A stretch of 61,137 nucleotides of DNA from Clostridiaceae bacterium (GCA_012728275.1 JAAYFK010000049.1:141163-202299), one strand, 5' to 3'. Shown: positions 1 through 8,995, counted from the stretch's first letter. Notes: a model not told the origin generated them from the letters alone. Numbers and translations are program-made.

Positions 1-709
1 CCAAAGCTAAATCAAGAATTCTCGCTTCTAATTCGGTGAACTTTCCGTTAGGTCTAATTAAATGCAAGATATTCTGCGCTGTATTATATTCAGGTACAGG
101 TGCATGCAAGAAAAGACTCTGATGTTCAACATAGTGTCTTCTCGCCATGTATCCGTAAGCAATTAGTACAGGGAATCTTGCAATAAGCTCAATGCTCTGA
201 CGAACAACGTTGTTGATATCAATAGCATCTGGATTATTGTCATATGAATACAAAGCCAACACGCTTCTCGCGAGCTTATTCATGATGTCCGGGCTTGGCG
301 CCTTAAGAATCATGTCCTCGGTAAAGTTGCTTGGAAGCGTTCTAAGGTTGGATAGCATTTCACAATACTTTTCAGACTCTTCTTTTGTAGGTAAATCACC
401 AGTAAGAAGTAAGTAAGATATTTCCTCGTATCCATATCTATTATTCTCATAGAAGCCCTTAACTAAGTCGAACACTTCATAACCTTGATAGAAAAGTTTC
501 CCTTCTACAGGAACTCTCTCTGCATCATCAACTATGTAGCTCATTACCTCGCCAACTTCTGTTAATCCAACTAGTACACCTGTACCATCGTTATTACGAA
601 GTCCACGTTTAACGTTATATCTTGTATACATGGTTGGATCAATGCGAGCCTTCTCAGTCGCGATGTTTGCGATACCAAGTATCATTTCTTCAGTCTTTTG
701 AGAGTCCAT
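1..709 (-). CDS. gltA: Citrate synthase, N-terminal part (cut by window edge)
   Basis: This reading frame runs off the left edge, leaving about 236 N-terminal residues. Citrate synthase condenses acetyl-CoA and oxaloacetate in the cytoplasm. The family is recognised from the stretch containing GKLFYQGYEVFDLV and the following helix-rich segment with ISYLLLTGDLP, as in clostridial enzymes of about 450 residues; the catalytic C-terminal half lies outside. Two in-frame ATGs exist (718 and 709). I chose 709 because the Shine-Dalgarno AGGAG lies eight bases before it but directly abuts the first. The gene follows aconitase with a 40-base gap, so the two are probably co-transcribed and supply 2-oxoglutarate and glutamate. 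Confidence 0.88.
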   Translation of the reverse strand, partial: MDSQKTEEMILGIANIATEKARIDPTMYTRYNVKRGLRNNDGTGVLVGLTEVGEVMSYIVDDAERVPVEGKLFYQGYEVFDLVKGFYENNRYGYEEISYLLLTGDLPTKEESEKYCEMLSNLRTLPSNFTEDMILKAPSPDIMNKLARSVLALYSYDNNPDAIDINNVVRQSIELIARFPVLIAYGYMARRHYVEHQSLFLHAPVPEYNTAQNILHLIRPNGKFTELEARILDLAL

Positions 710-749
710 ATTGAACATCTCCTCTCTTTAATGTCTTAATTCATAAAAA

Positions 750-2684
750 TTAAGAACGTTCCCTTGTGTATTTTAGTAATCCACCAGCAAGAAGCATACC
801 AGCTTGTCTATTTGTAATAGACAGAACAGCATTGAATTGCGTGCCCTTGGTTATATTCTTAACTACAACTAGTTTACCTTCTACAGCATCTTCTACTTGC
901 TTTCTGCAATTCTCAATCACCAAATCGTCAAGCATATCTAGCTTGTTATAATCCTCAGAATCAGCAAAGGTCAAAGGAAGAATGCCATTGTTTATTAAAT
1001 TAGCCATATGGATTCTCGCAAATGAGATAGCAATTACTCCCTTAACACCTAATTGCAGAGGAGCAAGTGCAGCATGTTCTCTTGAAGAACCTTGACCATA
1101 ATTTGATCCACCTATAATGAAACCGCCATTATTCTCCTTAGCACGTGCTGGAAAATCTGGGTCGCAAGGTGTTAGGCAGAAGTTCGCCAAATGAGGTACA
1201 TTGGATCTGAAAGGCAATAGCTTTGAGTTTGAAGGCATAATATGGTCAGTAGTGATATTGTCCTCTAGCTTGATTAATGTCTTTCCACTTACGTTCTCAG
1301 GAAGTGCAGTATTAATAGGGAATGGTTTAATATTAGGGCCTCGAACTACTTCGACTTCATTAGGATTAGTAGAAGGCATAATAACCATATTATCATTAAC
1401 CTTGAAGCTTGTTGGCATAGTTACTACTGGAGCTTGACCAAAATCCTTGGGGTTTGTAATAACACCAGTAATAGAAGCAACGGCTGCTACCTCAGGACTA
1501 ACTAAATAGATTGAAGCAGATGCAGTTCCAGATCTAGCATAGAAGTTTCTGTTGTTAGTTCTTAACGAAACAGCATCAGTCTTTGGAGACTGTCCCATTC
1601 CAATACATGGACCGCATGCGCATTCAAGAATTCTTGCGCCAGAAGCAATCATTGTTGCAAGAGCTCCACACTCAGCAAGCATATTAAATACTTGCTTAGA
1701 ACCAGGAGCAATTACAAGAGAAACATCTGGATTCACAGTATGTCCTTCAAGGATTTTTGCAACCTTCAGCATATCGAAAAGCGATGAGTTGGTGCATGAA
1801 CCTATACAAACTTGATCAACCTTAGTTCCTGCTATCTCACTTACTGGAACTACCAAATCAGGCATATGGGGCTTAGCAATCAAAGGATTAAGTGTAGCTA
1901 AATCAATCTCAATCTCTTCATCGTAAATTGCATCAGTATCAGCCTTGATTTCTATCCATGCTTCTTCTCTACCTTGAGCCTTAAGGAATGCCTTTGTCAC
2001 ATCATCAGATGGGAAAACGGAAGTAGTAGCTCCAAGTTCAGCTCCCATATTCGTGATTGTAGCTCTCTCTGGAACTGACAAAGAATCTACACCTTCACCA
2101 GCATACTCAATAATCTTGCCAACTCCACCCTTTACAGTCATACGTCTTAGCACTTCAAGAATAATATCCTTCGCACTTGACCAACCTGAAAGTTTATTCT
2201 TAAGAGTGATACGTACCATCTTAGGCATCGTAATAAAGTATGGGCCACCACCCATTGCTACAGCAACATCAAGACCGCCAGCACCAATAGCTAGCATTCC
2301 AATTCCTCCACAAGTTGGAGTATGAGAATCGGAACCTAGAAGAGTTTGACCAGGAATACCAAAACGTTCAACATGAACTTGATGGCAAACTCCATTACCA
2401 GGACGAGAGAATCGAATTCCATGCTTAGAAGTTACAGTCTGAATATACTTATGATCATCTGCATTCTCAAATCCACTCTGGAGCATGTTGTGGTCAATAT
2501 ATGCAACGGAAAGTTTTGTCTTAACTTGGGGGACACCAATTGCCTCAAATTGAAGGTATGCCATCGTACCGGTAGAATCCTGAGTTAGAGTTTGATCAAT
2601 TCTTAAAGAAATCTCTTCTCCAACTTTCATTTCACCAGATATAAGGTGATTCTTGATAATCTTTTGAGATATTGTTAGTCCCAT
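750..2684 (-). CDS. Aconitate hydratase, short monomeric type
   Basis: Interconverts citrate and isocitrate using a 4Fe-4S cluster. The 644-residue length fits the compact aconitase class that resembles 3-isopropylmalate dehydratase, not the roughly 900-residue AcnA. Cluster ligands are visible as Cys297 in CIGSCTNSS and Cys357 and Cys360 in CACGPC. The swivelling C-terminal domain has GGSNYGQGSSREHAA, carrying the active-site Ser-Arg pair. The start follows a GGGGGT Shine-Dalgarno. The gene has a strong promoter at 2722-2751 and leads into citrate synthase. Homoaconitase or isopropylmalate dehydratase are less likely because both domains are in one chain and citrate synthase follows. Confidence 0.9.
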   Translation of the reverse strand: MGLTISQKIIKNHLISGEMKVGEEISLRIDQTLTQDSTGTMAYLQFEAIGVPQVKTKLSVAYIDHNMLQSGFENADDHKYIQTVTSKHGIRFSRPGNGVCHQVHVERFGIPGQTLLGSDSHTPTCGGIGMLAIGAGGLDVAVAMGGGPYFITMPKMVRITLKNKLSGWSSAKDIILEVLRRMTVKGGVGKIIEYAGEGVDSLSVPERATITNMGAELGATTSVFPSDDVTKAFLKAQGREEAWIEIKADTDAIYDEEIEIDLATLNPLIAKPHMPDLVVPVSEIAGTKVDQVCIGSCTNSSLFDMLKVAKILEGHTVNPDVSLVIAPGSKQVFNMLAECGALATMIASGARILECACGPCIGMGQSPKTDAVSLRTNNRNFYARSGTASASIYLVSPEVAAVASITGVITNPKDFGQAPVVTMPTSFKVNDNMVIMPSTNPNEVEVVRGPNIKPFPINTALPENVSGKTLIKLEDNITTDHIMPSNSKLLPFRSNVPHLANFCLTPCDPDFPARAKENNGGFIIGGSNYGQGSSREHAALAPLQLGVKGVIAISFARIHMANLINNGILPLTFADSEDYNKLDMLDDLVIENCRKQVEDAVEGKLVVVKNITKGTQFNAVLSITNRQAGMLLAGGLLKYTRERS

Positions 2685-2721
2685 TAACTTAACCCCCGTA
2701 TCATAATAAATATAGAGTTAA

Positions 2722-2751
2722 ATTATATGTACTTAGCTTGTCAATTGTCAA
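2722..2751 (-). promoter_or_regulatory. Sigma-A type promoter for aconitase-citrate synthase
   Basis: On the minus strand a perfect TTGACA (2746-2751) is followed after 18 bases by a perfect TATAAT (2722-2727), with the aconitase ATG about 35 bases further on. A second, overlapping TTGACA lies only 11 bases before the -10 and is unlikely to serve. The 150-base gap before trkH also holds a run of ten T (2811-2820). I see no clear terminator for the trk genes there. Confidence 0.8.
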
Positions 2752-2834
2752 ACGTTACACCCTACATAATTGCATTTTCTCTCATCTAACGAAATTTACG
2801 TTCAAAACTCTTTTTTTTTTACATAAAAGAACCA

Positions 2835-4244
2835 TCAACCAATATGTATTCTCGCTTCTGGATATACTACACTAACATTCTTTTGCTCCTTAATAGCAAG
2901 GCTCAATGCCAAAGTTATTGGCCCGATACGTCCGAAGAACACTGCAGGAATAATAAAGAGTTGTCCTAAGGAAGATAAGGTAGGAGTATTAGCAGAAGAA
3001 TCGCCAACCGTACCGAAAGCAGATGTCGCCTCGTAGATTAAATCCAAGAAGGAAATTTGGCCACTGTCGAGAGCAGCTCGTTCAGTAATCGATAAAATAA
3101 ACGCGAGGACTGCAACAATAGTAAGTCCTGAGAAGAAAATAGCCAAAGCTTTGGTTACAAGGGCCTTAGTTACAATACTCTTCTCTATTACAGTTTGAGA
3201 ATTGCCACGAAGCTCGCTAAATACCGAGAATACAAGCACGGCCATTGTGGTTATCTTAATTCCTCCGCCCGTAGAACCAGAACCAGTTCCAATGAACATC
3301 AATATGCAAGACATCGCTTTAGACGTATCAGTTAAGTTTGATAAATTAACAGAAGAGAATCCGGCAGTTCTAAGTGATACGGACTCAAAAAATGCCGTGA
3401 CAAGCTTCTCAGGCAAGGACATAGTACCAATAGAACCATCACTAGTATTGCTCCACTCAAATACCAGAAAAGAGATAGTTCCTATAAGAATAAGAAGCAC
3501 TGTCAGCTTGATCATTATTTTCGAATGCGTACGAAATTCAGACTTTTTAGTGAAAAAATTGATGATATCTCCCCACACAATGAATCCAAGACCGCCAAAT
3601 ACGATAAGCATACCAGTGGTAATTAATACAACGGGGTTGTTATTAAATCCGGTTAGACTACAAAATGGTCCAAATTGCGTATCTCCAAGAACATCAAAGC
3701 CGGCATTACAAAAAGCAGAGATTGATTGAAAAAAAGCTCTTCCAATGCCAGGAGCCCAACCAAACAAGGGGACATATTGTGTAGATAGAATTACTCCTCC
3801 AGTGAACTCGAATACGAAAGTAACACCAACAATTGTCTTGAGCAAATTAGGCAGTTCCGACAAAGAGAAACTACTGGAACTCTCTTGAGCTAATCTCTTA
3901 GCACGTAATTCTATTTTTCGACGAAAAATGTTATAAAAGAAAGATGTAATAGTTACTAAGCCTAATCCACCAACTTGAATAAGACAAATCAAAACCACCT
4001 TTCCAAAAACGGATAAGGAAGTTCCAGTATCAGCTACAATTAATCCCGTAACACAGGTAGCAGATACTGTCGTAAATAAGGCATCAAAGACGGAAAAATA
4101 TACTCCTTCTTGATGTGATATTGGAAGCGAAAGAAGAAATGTTCCAATAGCAATAACTAACAAAAAACTACATACAATAACTCGAGCCGGACTCTTCAAA
4201 AACCAACTAACGAATTTCTTAAGTTTGCTTTCCTTAACTAACAT
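2835..4244 (-). CDS. TrkH/KtrB-family potassium transporter, membrane subunit
   Basis: Integral membrane K+ (or Na+-coupled K+) translocation subunit. The 469 residues are strongly hydrophobic, with roughly ten membrane segments and pore-loop signatures such as TCVTGL around residue 63, whose glycine belongs to the first selectivity-filter repeat. The start overlaps the upstream trkA stop by 11 bases, which indicates translational coupling. The two cytoplasmic TrkA proteins encoded just upstream are its expected gating ring. Whether it is functionally Trk-like or Ktr-like cannot be decided from the sequence. Confidence 0.88.
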   Translation of the reverse strand: MLVKESKLKKFVSWFLKSPARVIVCSFLLVIAIGTFLLSLPISHQEGVYFSVFDALFTTVSATCVTGLIVADTGTSLSVFGKVVLICLIQVGGLGLVTITSFFYNIFRRKIELRAKRLAQESSSSFSLSELPNLLKTIVGVTFVFEFTGGVILSTQYVPLFGWAPGIGRAFFQSISAFCNAGFDVLGDTQFGPFCSLTGFNNNPVVLITTGMLIVFGGLGFIVWGDIINFFTKKSEFRTHSKIMIKLTVLLILIGTISFLVFEWSNTSDGSIGTMSLPEKLVTAFFESVSLRTAGFSSVNLSNLTDTSKAMSCILMFIGTGSGSTGGGIKITTMAVLVFSVFSELRGNSQTVIEKSIVTKALVTKALAIFFSGLTIVAVLAFILSITERAALDSGQISFLDLIYEATSAFGTVGDSSANTPTLSSLGQLFIIPAVFFGRIGPITLALSLAIKEQKNVSVVYPEARIHIG

Positions 4245-4905
4245 GCTTTGGCTTCACCATCTCTTTCCAAACGGATTCTATTGCCGAATTTGGACACACC
4301 AGTAAAATAACATCGTTGGCATTCATAATCGTATCACCTTGAGGGGTAATAATTTTGCCCTCACTAGTAGTAATAATAACAACCTTAGAATCCTTAACAA
4401 ACTTATACTCTGCCAATGTCTTTCCGCATGCCGAAGAATACTCACTTAACTTAAACTCCACTATAATGTGGCTAGTACTATTAAGTCTTGTTACTATTCG
4501 CATACCCTCATACTCAATCTCATTATCAACAAGATCTACAAACATATTAGTACTGCAATAATGTCTATCAACTCCAAAGTAATTAACAATCTCATTGTTT
4601 CTTGGATTGTTCACTCTTGCTATTGTAAGTGGCACGGAGAAATATTTCTTAGCTAATTGGCAGGCGATAACATTAACCTCATCCTTACCCGTTAATGCAA
4701 CAAAGACATTAGCATTATCGCAAGCTTGAGATAACACTTGATTGGTTGATCCATCACCACATATCGAATCAATATTTAGGTCATTTGCAATTTGAGCCGC
4801 TGCCTTCTCACGAGTATCAATTACAACTACCTTGTGGCCTTTTTTAAGTAATTCCTTAGTAAGATAGTAACCAACCTTACCAGCACCAACAATTACAATC
4901 TTCAT
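4234..4905 (-). CDS. TrkA-family K+ uptake regulator (second copy)
   Basis: Cytoplasmic RCK protein that gates the TrkH pore in response to nucleotides. Residues 1-120 form a Rossmann fold with the dinucleotide motif GAGKVGYYL and the acidic VVVID strand end. Residues 140-223 look like an RCK_C ligand domain. The 223-residue length is usual for single-unit KtrA/TrkA proteins. It overlaps trkH downstream and sits 14 bases after another TrkA protein, so the ring may be hetero-oligomeric. The SD is AGAGGT, four bases before the ATG. Confidence 0.87.
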   Translation of the reverse strand: MKIVIVGAGKVGYYLTKELLKKGHKVVVIDTREKAAAQIANDLNIDSICGDGSTNQVLSQACDNANVFVALTGKDEVNVIACQLAKKYFSVPLTIARVNNPRNNEIVNYFGVDRHYCSTNMFVDLVDNEIEYEGMRIVTRLNSTSHIIVEFKLSEYSSACGKTLAEYKFVKDSKVVIITTSEGKIITPQGDTIMNANDVILLVCPNSAIESVWKEMVKPKHVS

Positions 4906-4919
4906 ATATACCTCTGTAC

Positions 4920-5549
4920 TTATTCACTTACTACACAAGCGATGAGTCTATCCCCTTCTTCTATCTTCATATCAGGGAAAGCTTGAATAATCTGTCCATC
5001 ACGAAGAATAGAAAAAATAAACCCGCCCTCCGTCTCGTGCATAGACTTAATTCTACATCCAATAAATTTTTTGTCCACATCGAAAAGCTTCATTTTTAAA
5101 CCAAGCCCAACCAAATTACATTCTGTCTCCTCTACTAAGCCCTTCTCTCCTGAAAACGAATCATTAATCTCACGAGTAAACTGATCTACAGTCAACTCTG
5201 TTTGGGAGATAGGAACTACTCCTAGTTCCTCAAATATCCTATATTCATCATTATCAAATACAGAAGAAATAACCTTTTTGACATTAAAATTCATCTTCGC
5301 AATTTGAGAGGCCATCAAGTTAAGGTTCTCATTCATACTAAGTGCGCAAACTACATCGCAATCATTAAGTCCAGCCTCACTTAATACCGACAAATCAATT
5401 ATTACTCCATCGACACATGCAATATCAAGACCAGCTTTATCTGCTTCATAACTTGCATTTACGTCGACAAGAATGACATCATTTGCATCCATGAGTCTTT
5501 TTGCCAATAAAATACCTACAGAAGATGCACCAAGAATTACAACCTGCAT
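4920..5549 (-). CDS. TrkA-family K+ uptake regulator (first copy)
   Basis: A 209-residue RCK protein with a Rossmann fold (MQVVILGASSVGILLAK, then ILVD-type strand ends) and a C-terminal ligand domain with the ending pattern GDRLIACV. It is clearly divergent from the adjacent copy, especially in the central part. A longer frame begins with TTG at 5555, but the ATG at 5549 is preferred because the sequence GGGGGT lies eight bases before it and overlaps the stop codon of the upstream methyltransferase gene. It probably acts with the second TrkA on the TrkH subunit. Confidence 0.85.
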   Translation of the reverse strand: MQVVILGASSVGILLAKRLMDANDVILVDVNASYEADKAGLDIACVDGVIIDLSVLSEAGLNDCDVVCALSMNENLNLMASQIAKMNFNVKKVISSVFDNDEYRIFEELGVVPISQTELTVDQFTREINDSFSGEKGLVEETECNLVGLGLKMKLFDVDKKFIGCRIKSMHETEGGFIFSILRDGQIIQAFPDMKIEEGDRLIACVVSE

Positions 5550-5555
5550 TATCAA

Positions 5556-6353
5556 CTACCCCCTATATTTAGAAAGAATATAACCCATAATCGATGCAGC
5601 ACTAGCGGCATTTAATGACTCCGCCTTACCCTGCATTCTAATCTTAACACTCAAATTACACTTCAAAGTAGTATTTTCCTGAAGACCTCTGCCTTCATTA
5701 CCTATAAAATAAGCAGCTGGAAGTGTTATTCCAGCTTGATTAATGTCGCTACCTTTCAAATCCATAGCTATAGACTGAATTCCATTACTTTGCAAAGTAT
5801 CTAAGATGCTATCTACATTATCGAAGCAAACCAACGGAATGTGCCAACATGAACCCATTGAAGCTCTTAGCGCCTTCTCACAATATGGATCGACGCTCCC
5901 TTTAGTGTACAAAACCGCCGTAAAATCAAAAGCATCCGCTAACCTAACTATAGTGCCCATATTGCCTGGATCCTGCAAATCTTCAAGAACGACATAAATG
6001 TCTTCCTTACCTCGAAAAGGAAAGGATAAGTCCTTCTCAGGTTTTTTTACTACCATTGCAACACCTTGTGGTGAAACAGTTGAGCATATTTTCTCAAAAA
6101 CCTCATCTGTAAAACACAAAAACTTTACGCTCGTTTTCGAGATGCAAAAAAGCTTGCACCATTCAAGTACAAGCGTTTTTTTACTTTGTGTGTAAGCAAT
6201 AACTACAGGCATTATTCCCGATTGCAAGGTTTCTTCACACAAACGAGTTCCCTCAAGGAATACAACGTCGTCTAAAGAAGCCTTCTTACGGTTATGGAGC
6301 GAATGCAAATACTTGGCATTAGAATTATCCTTGCTTCGAATTACATCGTCCAT
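5556..6353 (-). CDS. SpoU/TrmH-family RNA 2'-O-methyltransferase
   Basis: SAM-dependent enzyme that methylates a ribose in rRNA or tRNA. Residues 1-100 form an L30-like substrate-binding domain. The SPOUT knot follows, with motif 1 (LQDPGNMGTIVR), motif 2 (IGNEGRGL) and motif 3 (ESLNAASAASIM). At 265 residues it matches the RlmB/YsgA group. It starts 10 bases after the rplT stop, so it is probably expressed with the ribosomal protein genes. This arrangement is common in Firmicutes. The exact target nucleotide is unknown. Confidence 0.88.
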   Translation of the reverse strand: MDDVIRSKDNSNAKYLHSLHNRKKASLDDVVFLEGTRLCEETLQSGIMPVVIAYTQSKKTLVLEWCKLFCISKTSVKFLCFTDEVFEKICSTVSPQGVAMVVKKPEKDLSFPFRGKEDIYVVLEDLQDPGNMGTIVRLADAFDFTAVLYTKGSVDPYCEKALRASMGSCWHIPLVCFDNVDSILDTLQSNGIQSIAMDLKGSDINQAGITLPAAYFIGNEGRGLQENTTLKCNLSVKIRMQGKAESLNAASAASIMGYILSKYRG

Positions 6354-6363
6354 CTAGACATCC

Positions 6364-6717
6364 TCAAAGAGCTGCCTTAGCCTGCTCACAAATAGATGCA
6401 AAACCATTTGGATCTGTAATAGCAATATCAGATAAAACCTTACGATCCAATGCGATGCCAGCCTTGTTCAAGCCATTCATAAGTCTGCTATATGAAAGAC
6501 CATTAATTCTTGCAGCAGCGTTGATTCTTGTAATCCAAAGCTTTCTGAAGTCTCTCTTCTTATTCTTACGATCGCGATATGCGTATACTCCAGACTTAAG
6601 TACAGCTTGGTTAGCAACCTTAAACAGTTTGCTCTTGTGACCAAAGTAACCCTTAGCCTGCTTCAAAATCTTGTGGTGACGTGCTCTAGTGCGCATGCCT
6701 CTTTTAACTCTTGACAT
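6364..6717 (-). CDS. rplT: 50S ribosomal protein L20
   Basis: Binds 23S rRNA early in large-subunit assembly. It is a basic 117-residue protein with the conserved start [20 protein letters not shown] and the globular part ending [14 protein letters not shown]. In Firmicutes L20 also represses its own operon by binding the infC leader, and a leader with a terminator-like hairpin is present upstream of infC here. It is the last gene of infC-rpmI-rplT, with the methyltransferase following. Confidence 0.97.
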   Translation of the reverse strand: MSRVKRGMRTRARHHKILKQAKGYFGHKSKLFKVANQAVLKSGVYAYRDRKNKKRDFRKLWITRINAAARINGLSYSRLMNGLNKAGIALDRKVLSDIAITDPNGFASICEQAKAAL

Positions 6718-6767
6718 AAATATATCCTCCTAAAGATATGTGTTAATTATTTAATCTCTTCGAATGC

Positions 6768-6965
6768 TTAAGCGTATGGAATCATCTTCTTGATGATTCT
6801 CGCATTCACAGGAGAACACACCATGCTGTGACGTAGATGTCTCATTCTCTTTGCAGGTCTCTTGCTAAGGATATGACGACGGAAAGCCTGTGCATATAGT
6901 ACCTTACCTGTACCCGTAACCTTGAATCTCTTCTTTGATGAACTGTGTGTCTTTTGCTTAGGCAT
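6768..6965 (-). CDS. rpmI: 50S ribosomal protein L35
   Basis: A small basic large-subunit protein of 65 residues, recognised by the start MPKQKTHSSSKKRFKVTGTG and the HILSKRPAKRMRHLR stretch. It lies between infC and rplT in the classical order, with spacing of 34 and 50 bases. A good SD (AGGAG) precedes the ATG. Confidence 0.97.
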   Translation of the reverse strand: MPKQKTHSSSKKRFKVTGTGKVLYAQAFRRHILSKRPAKRMRHLRHSMVCSPVNARIIKKMIPYA

Positions 6966-6999
6966 ATTAATGCTCCTCCTTAAAAGTGGGTTTGAATAT

Positions 7000-7521
7000 T
7001 CAACTCTTTTTAGGAACGATGTACATAACCATGTTACGTCCCTCTATCTTAGGTCTCTTATCGATTTGTCCGTACTCAGCAATACCTTCAGCAAACTTCT
7101 CCATTACAGCGTAGCCTTGCTGCTGATAAGCCATCTCGCGGCCTCTAAATCGGATGTTAATCTTTACTCTATCACCTTCGTTAAGGAACTTGATTACTGC
7201 CTTCTTCTTCACATCGATATCGTGAACATCCGTAGTAAGCTTTATTCCAATTTCCTTAGTCTCAGTTTCCTTCTGCTTCTTCTTTGCTTCCTTGTCTCTC
7301 TTGCCTTGCTCGAAAAGAAACTTTCCGTAATCCATTATTCTACACACTGGATTCTCAGGATTAGGAGAAATGCAGACTAAATCAAGATCTGCTTCATCAG
7401 CTGCCGCCAACGCATCTTTAATAGATACAACACCTTGCATCTGTCCTTCTGCATCGATTAAACGAACCTCGCTGAACTTGATGTCTTCATTAATCATCTG
7501 ATTATTTGCTGTTTTTGCGAT
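7000..7521 (-). CDS. infC: Translation initiation factor IF-3, probable ATC start
   Basis: IF-3 binds the 30S subunit, prevents early 50S joining and discriminates against non-canonical start codons. The protein shows the N-domain motif INEDIKFSEVRLI and the C-domain stretch with VKINIRFRGREMAY. The open frame extends to an ATG at 7593, but that would add 24 residues translated through the leader hairpin. I chose the ATC at 7521 because GGGGGT lies eight bases before it and the resulting 173 residues match the family. Unusual start codons in infC are a known autoregulatory device: IF-3 represses its own mRNA. Confidence 0.9.
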   Translation of the reverse strand: MAKTANNQMINEDIKFSEVRLIDAEGQMQGVVSIKDALAAADEADLDLVCISPNPENPVCRIMDYGKFLFEQGKRDKEAKKKQKETETKEIGIKLTTDVHDIDVKKKAVIKFLNEGDRVKINIRFRGREMAYQQQGYAVMEKFAEGIAEYGQIDKRPKIEGRNMVMYIVPKKS

Positions 7522-7650
7522 CGTAATACACCCCCAAACAAAAATAAAGAATGGACACATCCATTCTCTACAAATCAATACCTGAAGTATCAAGTGTATT
7601 TACCTCTTCGCAATAACTCGAGGTGAGAAACAGATGTTCTACTTGTTTTA
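7522..7650 (-). promoter_or_regulatory. infC-rpmI-rplT leader, candidate autoregulatory leader
   Basis: About 130 bases separate the predicted transcription start from the infC start codon. The leader holds a weak stem around 7575-7595 (TTGATAC pairing with GTATTGA), then the terminator-like hairpin at 7548-7567, then the SD. This layout resembles the L20 leader of other Firmicutes, in which L20 binding favours termination. I have not matched it to the known consensus, so the ligand assignment is inference. Confidence 0.55.
7541..7567 (-). terminator. Attenuator-like hairpin in the infC leader
   Basis: On the minus strand AGAATGGA, a TGTG loop and TCCATTCT form a perfect 8-bp stem, followed by a T-rich tail (TTATTTTTG). 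It sits about 20 bases before the infC start codon, inside the leader, so it can stop transcription before the operon begins. The stem is short and only moderately GC-rich, so it may be a conditional rather than a constitutive terminator. Confidence 0.6.
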
Positions 7651-7658
7651 ACTCGATA

Positions 7659-7686
7659 ATAATACCATTATGAGATTTTTTGTCAA
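7659..7686 (-). promoter_or_regulatory. Promoter for infC operon
   Basis: A perfect minus-strand TTGACA (7681-7686) is followed after 16 bases by TATTAT (7659-7664). It fires leftward into the leader and is back to back with the aminotransferase gene, which begins about 80 bases to the right. Confidence 0.75.
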
Positions 7687-7764
7687 GAAGCATATGCAAA
7701 TCTCTGTATAGGTAGTATTATTTTCTATAAATATACTACAAAAGATATCTATGGAGAATGATTT

Positions 7765-8955
7765 ATGATTTCAGCTAAGATTAAAAACAAGATTGCTAAC
7801 GGTTCCGCTATTCGAAAGATGTTTGAAGAGGGAAATCGTCTGAAGGCTATTTATGGTGTTGACAATGTTTTTGATTTTTCAATTGGCAATCCGGATCTTG
7901 AGCCACCGAAGGAAGTTAAGGATGCTATTAAAGAACTTGTTAATTCTGATAAAGAAGGCCTTCATGGTTATATGAGCAATAGTGGTTTTGAGTCTACGCG
8001 TAGTGCTATTGCTAAGAAACGTCAAGAAGAATCTGGTGTTGAGATTACATCTGATGCCGTTTGTATGACGGTTGGTGCTGCAAGTGCGATGAATGATGTC
8101 TTACATACGATTCTTGACCCTGACGATGAAGTAATTTGCTTGGCTCCATTCTTCATGGAGTATATAAACTACGTAGACAACCATAACGGCAAGTGCGTTA
8201 TTGTTCCTACCAATGATTCGTTCATGCCTGACTTTGATGCTATTACTAAGGCAATTACTCCAAAGACGAAGGCAGTAATAATCAACTCGCCAAATAATCC
8301 TTCTGGAGCGATTTATGACGAGAGCATTCTAATCAAGCTAAATGAAGTTATTTCTAGTGCTGATCACGTTATTCACGTAATCTCTGATGAGCCTTATATC
8401 GACTTAGTTTATGACGGCAAGTCAGTACCTCCAGTATTAAAATATATAGATAACTTAATCATATGCTTCTCGTGGAGTAAATCTTTATCTCTTCCAGGAG
8501 AAAGAATTGGATATACGCTAGTAAGTCCAAAGCATCCTGATTATACTGATTTAGTTGCTGGCATCATCTTATCAAACAGAATCCTTGGTAGCGTAAATGC
8601 GCCCGCTATATGGCAATATGTTGTAGAAAAGTCGCTATATGCTAAGGTTGATGTTGCAAATTATGAATACCGACGTAACCTATTGTATGATAATATAGTT
8701 GACGCTGGATTCGACTGCAATAAACCTTCTGGTGCTCTTTACATATTTATGAAGACTCCGCAGGGTTTAGAAGACGAAGTGTTTGCAGCTATTTGCGCTA
8801 AGTGCAACCTTCTTCTTGTTCCTGGCAAATCATTCTGCAGAAGCGGATATTGCCGTTTGGCTTTTTGTGTTTCTGAGAGTACAATAGTAAATTCAAGAAA
8901 GGCATTCTTTGCTGTAGCTGATGAGATTGGACTTTCTCATAAAACAAGTCTTTAA
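7765..8955 (+). CDS. Class I/II pyridoxal-phosphate aminotransferase
   Basis: A 396-residue fold-type I transaminase. The PLP-binding lysine is Lys239 in SWSKSLSLPGERIGY. Other anchors are SPNNPSG (175-181), DEPY (208-211) and the carboxylate-binding region near the C-terminus with CRLAFCVSE. It resembles the aspartate/aromatic aminotransferase group found singly in clostridia, but the amino-acid substrate cannot be set from sequence. It is one of only two plus-strand genes and is monocistronic, with SD GGAG eight bases before the ATG and a strong terminator at 8996-9033. The upstream sequence shows TATACT as a possible -10 but no good -35. Confidence 0.88.
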   Translation: MISAKIKNKIANGSAIRKMFEEGNRLKAIYGVDNVFDFSIGNPDLEPPKEVKDAIKELVNSDKEGLHGYMSNSGFESTRSAIAKKRQEESGVEITSDAVCMTVGAASAMNDVLHTILDPDDEVICLAPFFMEYINYVDNHNGKCVIVPTNDSFMPDFDAITKAITPKTKAVIINSPNNPSGAIYDESILIKLNEVISSADHVIHVISDEPYIDLVYDGKSVPPVLKYIDNLIICFSWSKSLSLPGERIGYTLVSPKHPDYTDLVAGIILSNRILGSVNAPAIWQYVVEKSLYAKVDVANYEYRRNLLYDNIVDAGFDCNKPSGALYIFMKTPQGLEDEVFAAICAKCNLLLVPGKSFCRSGYCRLAFCVSESTIVNSRKAFFAVADEIGLSHKTSL

Positions 8956-8995
8956 TTTTCCAATTATTCCTTTTTAGGTCTTTTCCCATAACAAA

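Noticed and set aside
2811..2820. Run of ten T as a terminator for trkH
   Set aside because: On the transcribed minus strand it reads as A, and no hairpin precedes it.
766..4656. Several plus-strand open frames of 60-175 codons opposite aconitase, trkH and trkA
   Set aside because: They lie entirely antisense to strongly recognised genes, lack Shine-Dalgarno sequences and resemble no family. The same applies to the many plus-strand frames opposite polC, ileS, carB and others.
7522..7593. ATG at 7593 as the start of infC
   Set aside because: It would translate through the terminator-like hairpin and add residues not found in the IF-3 family.
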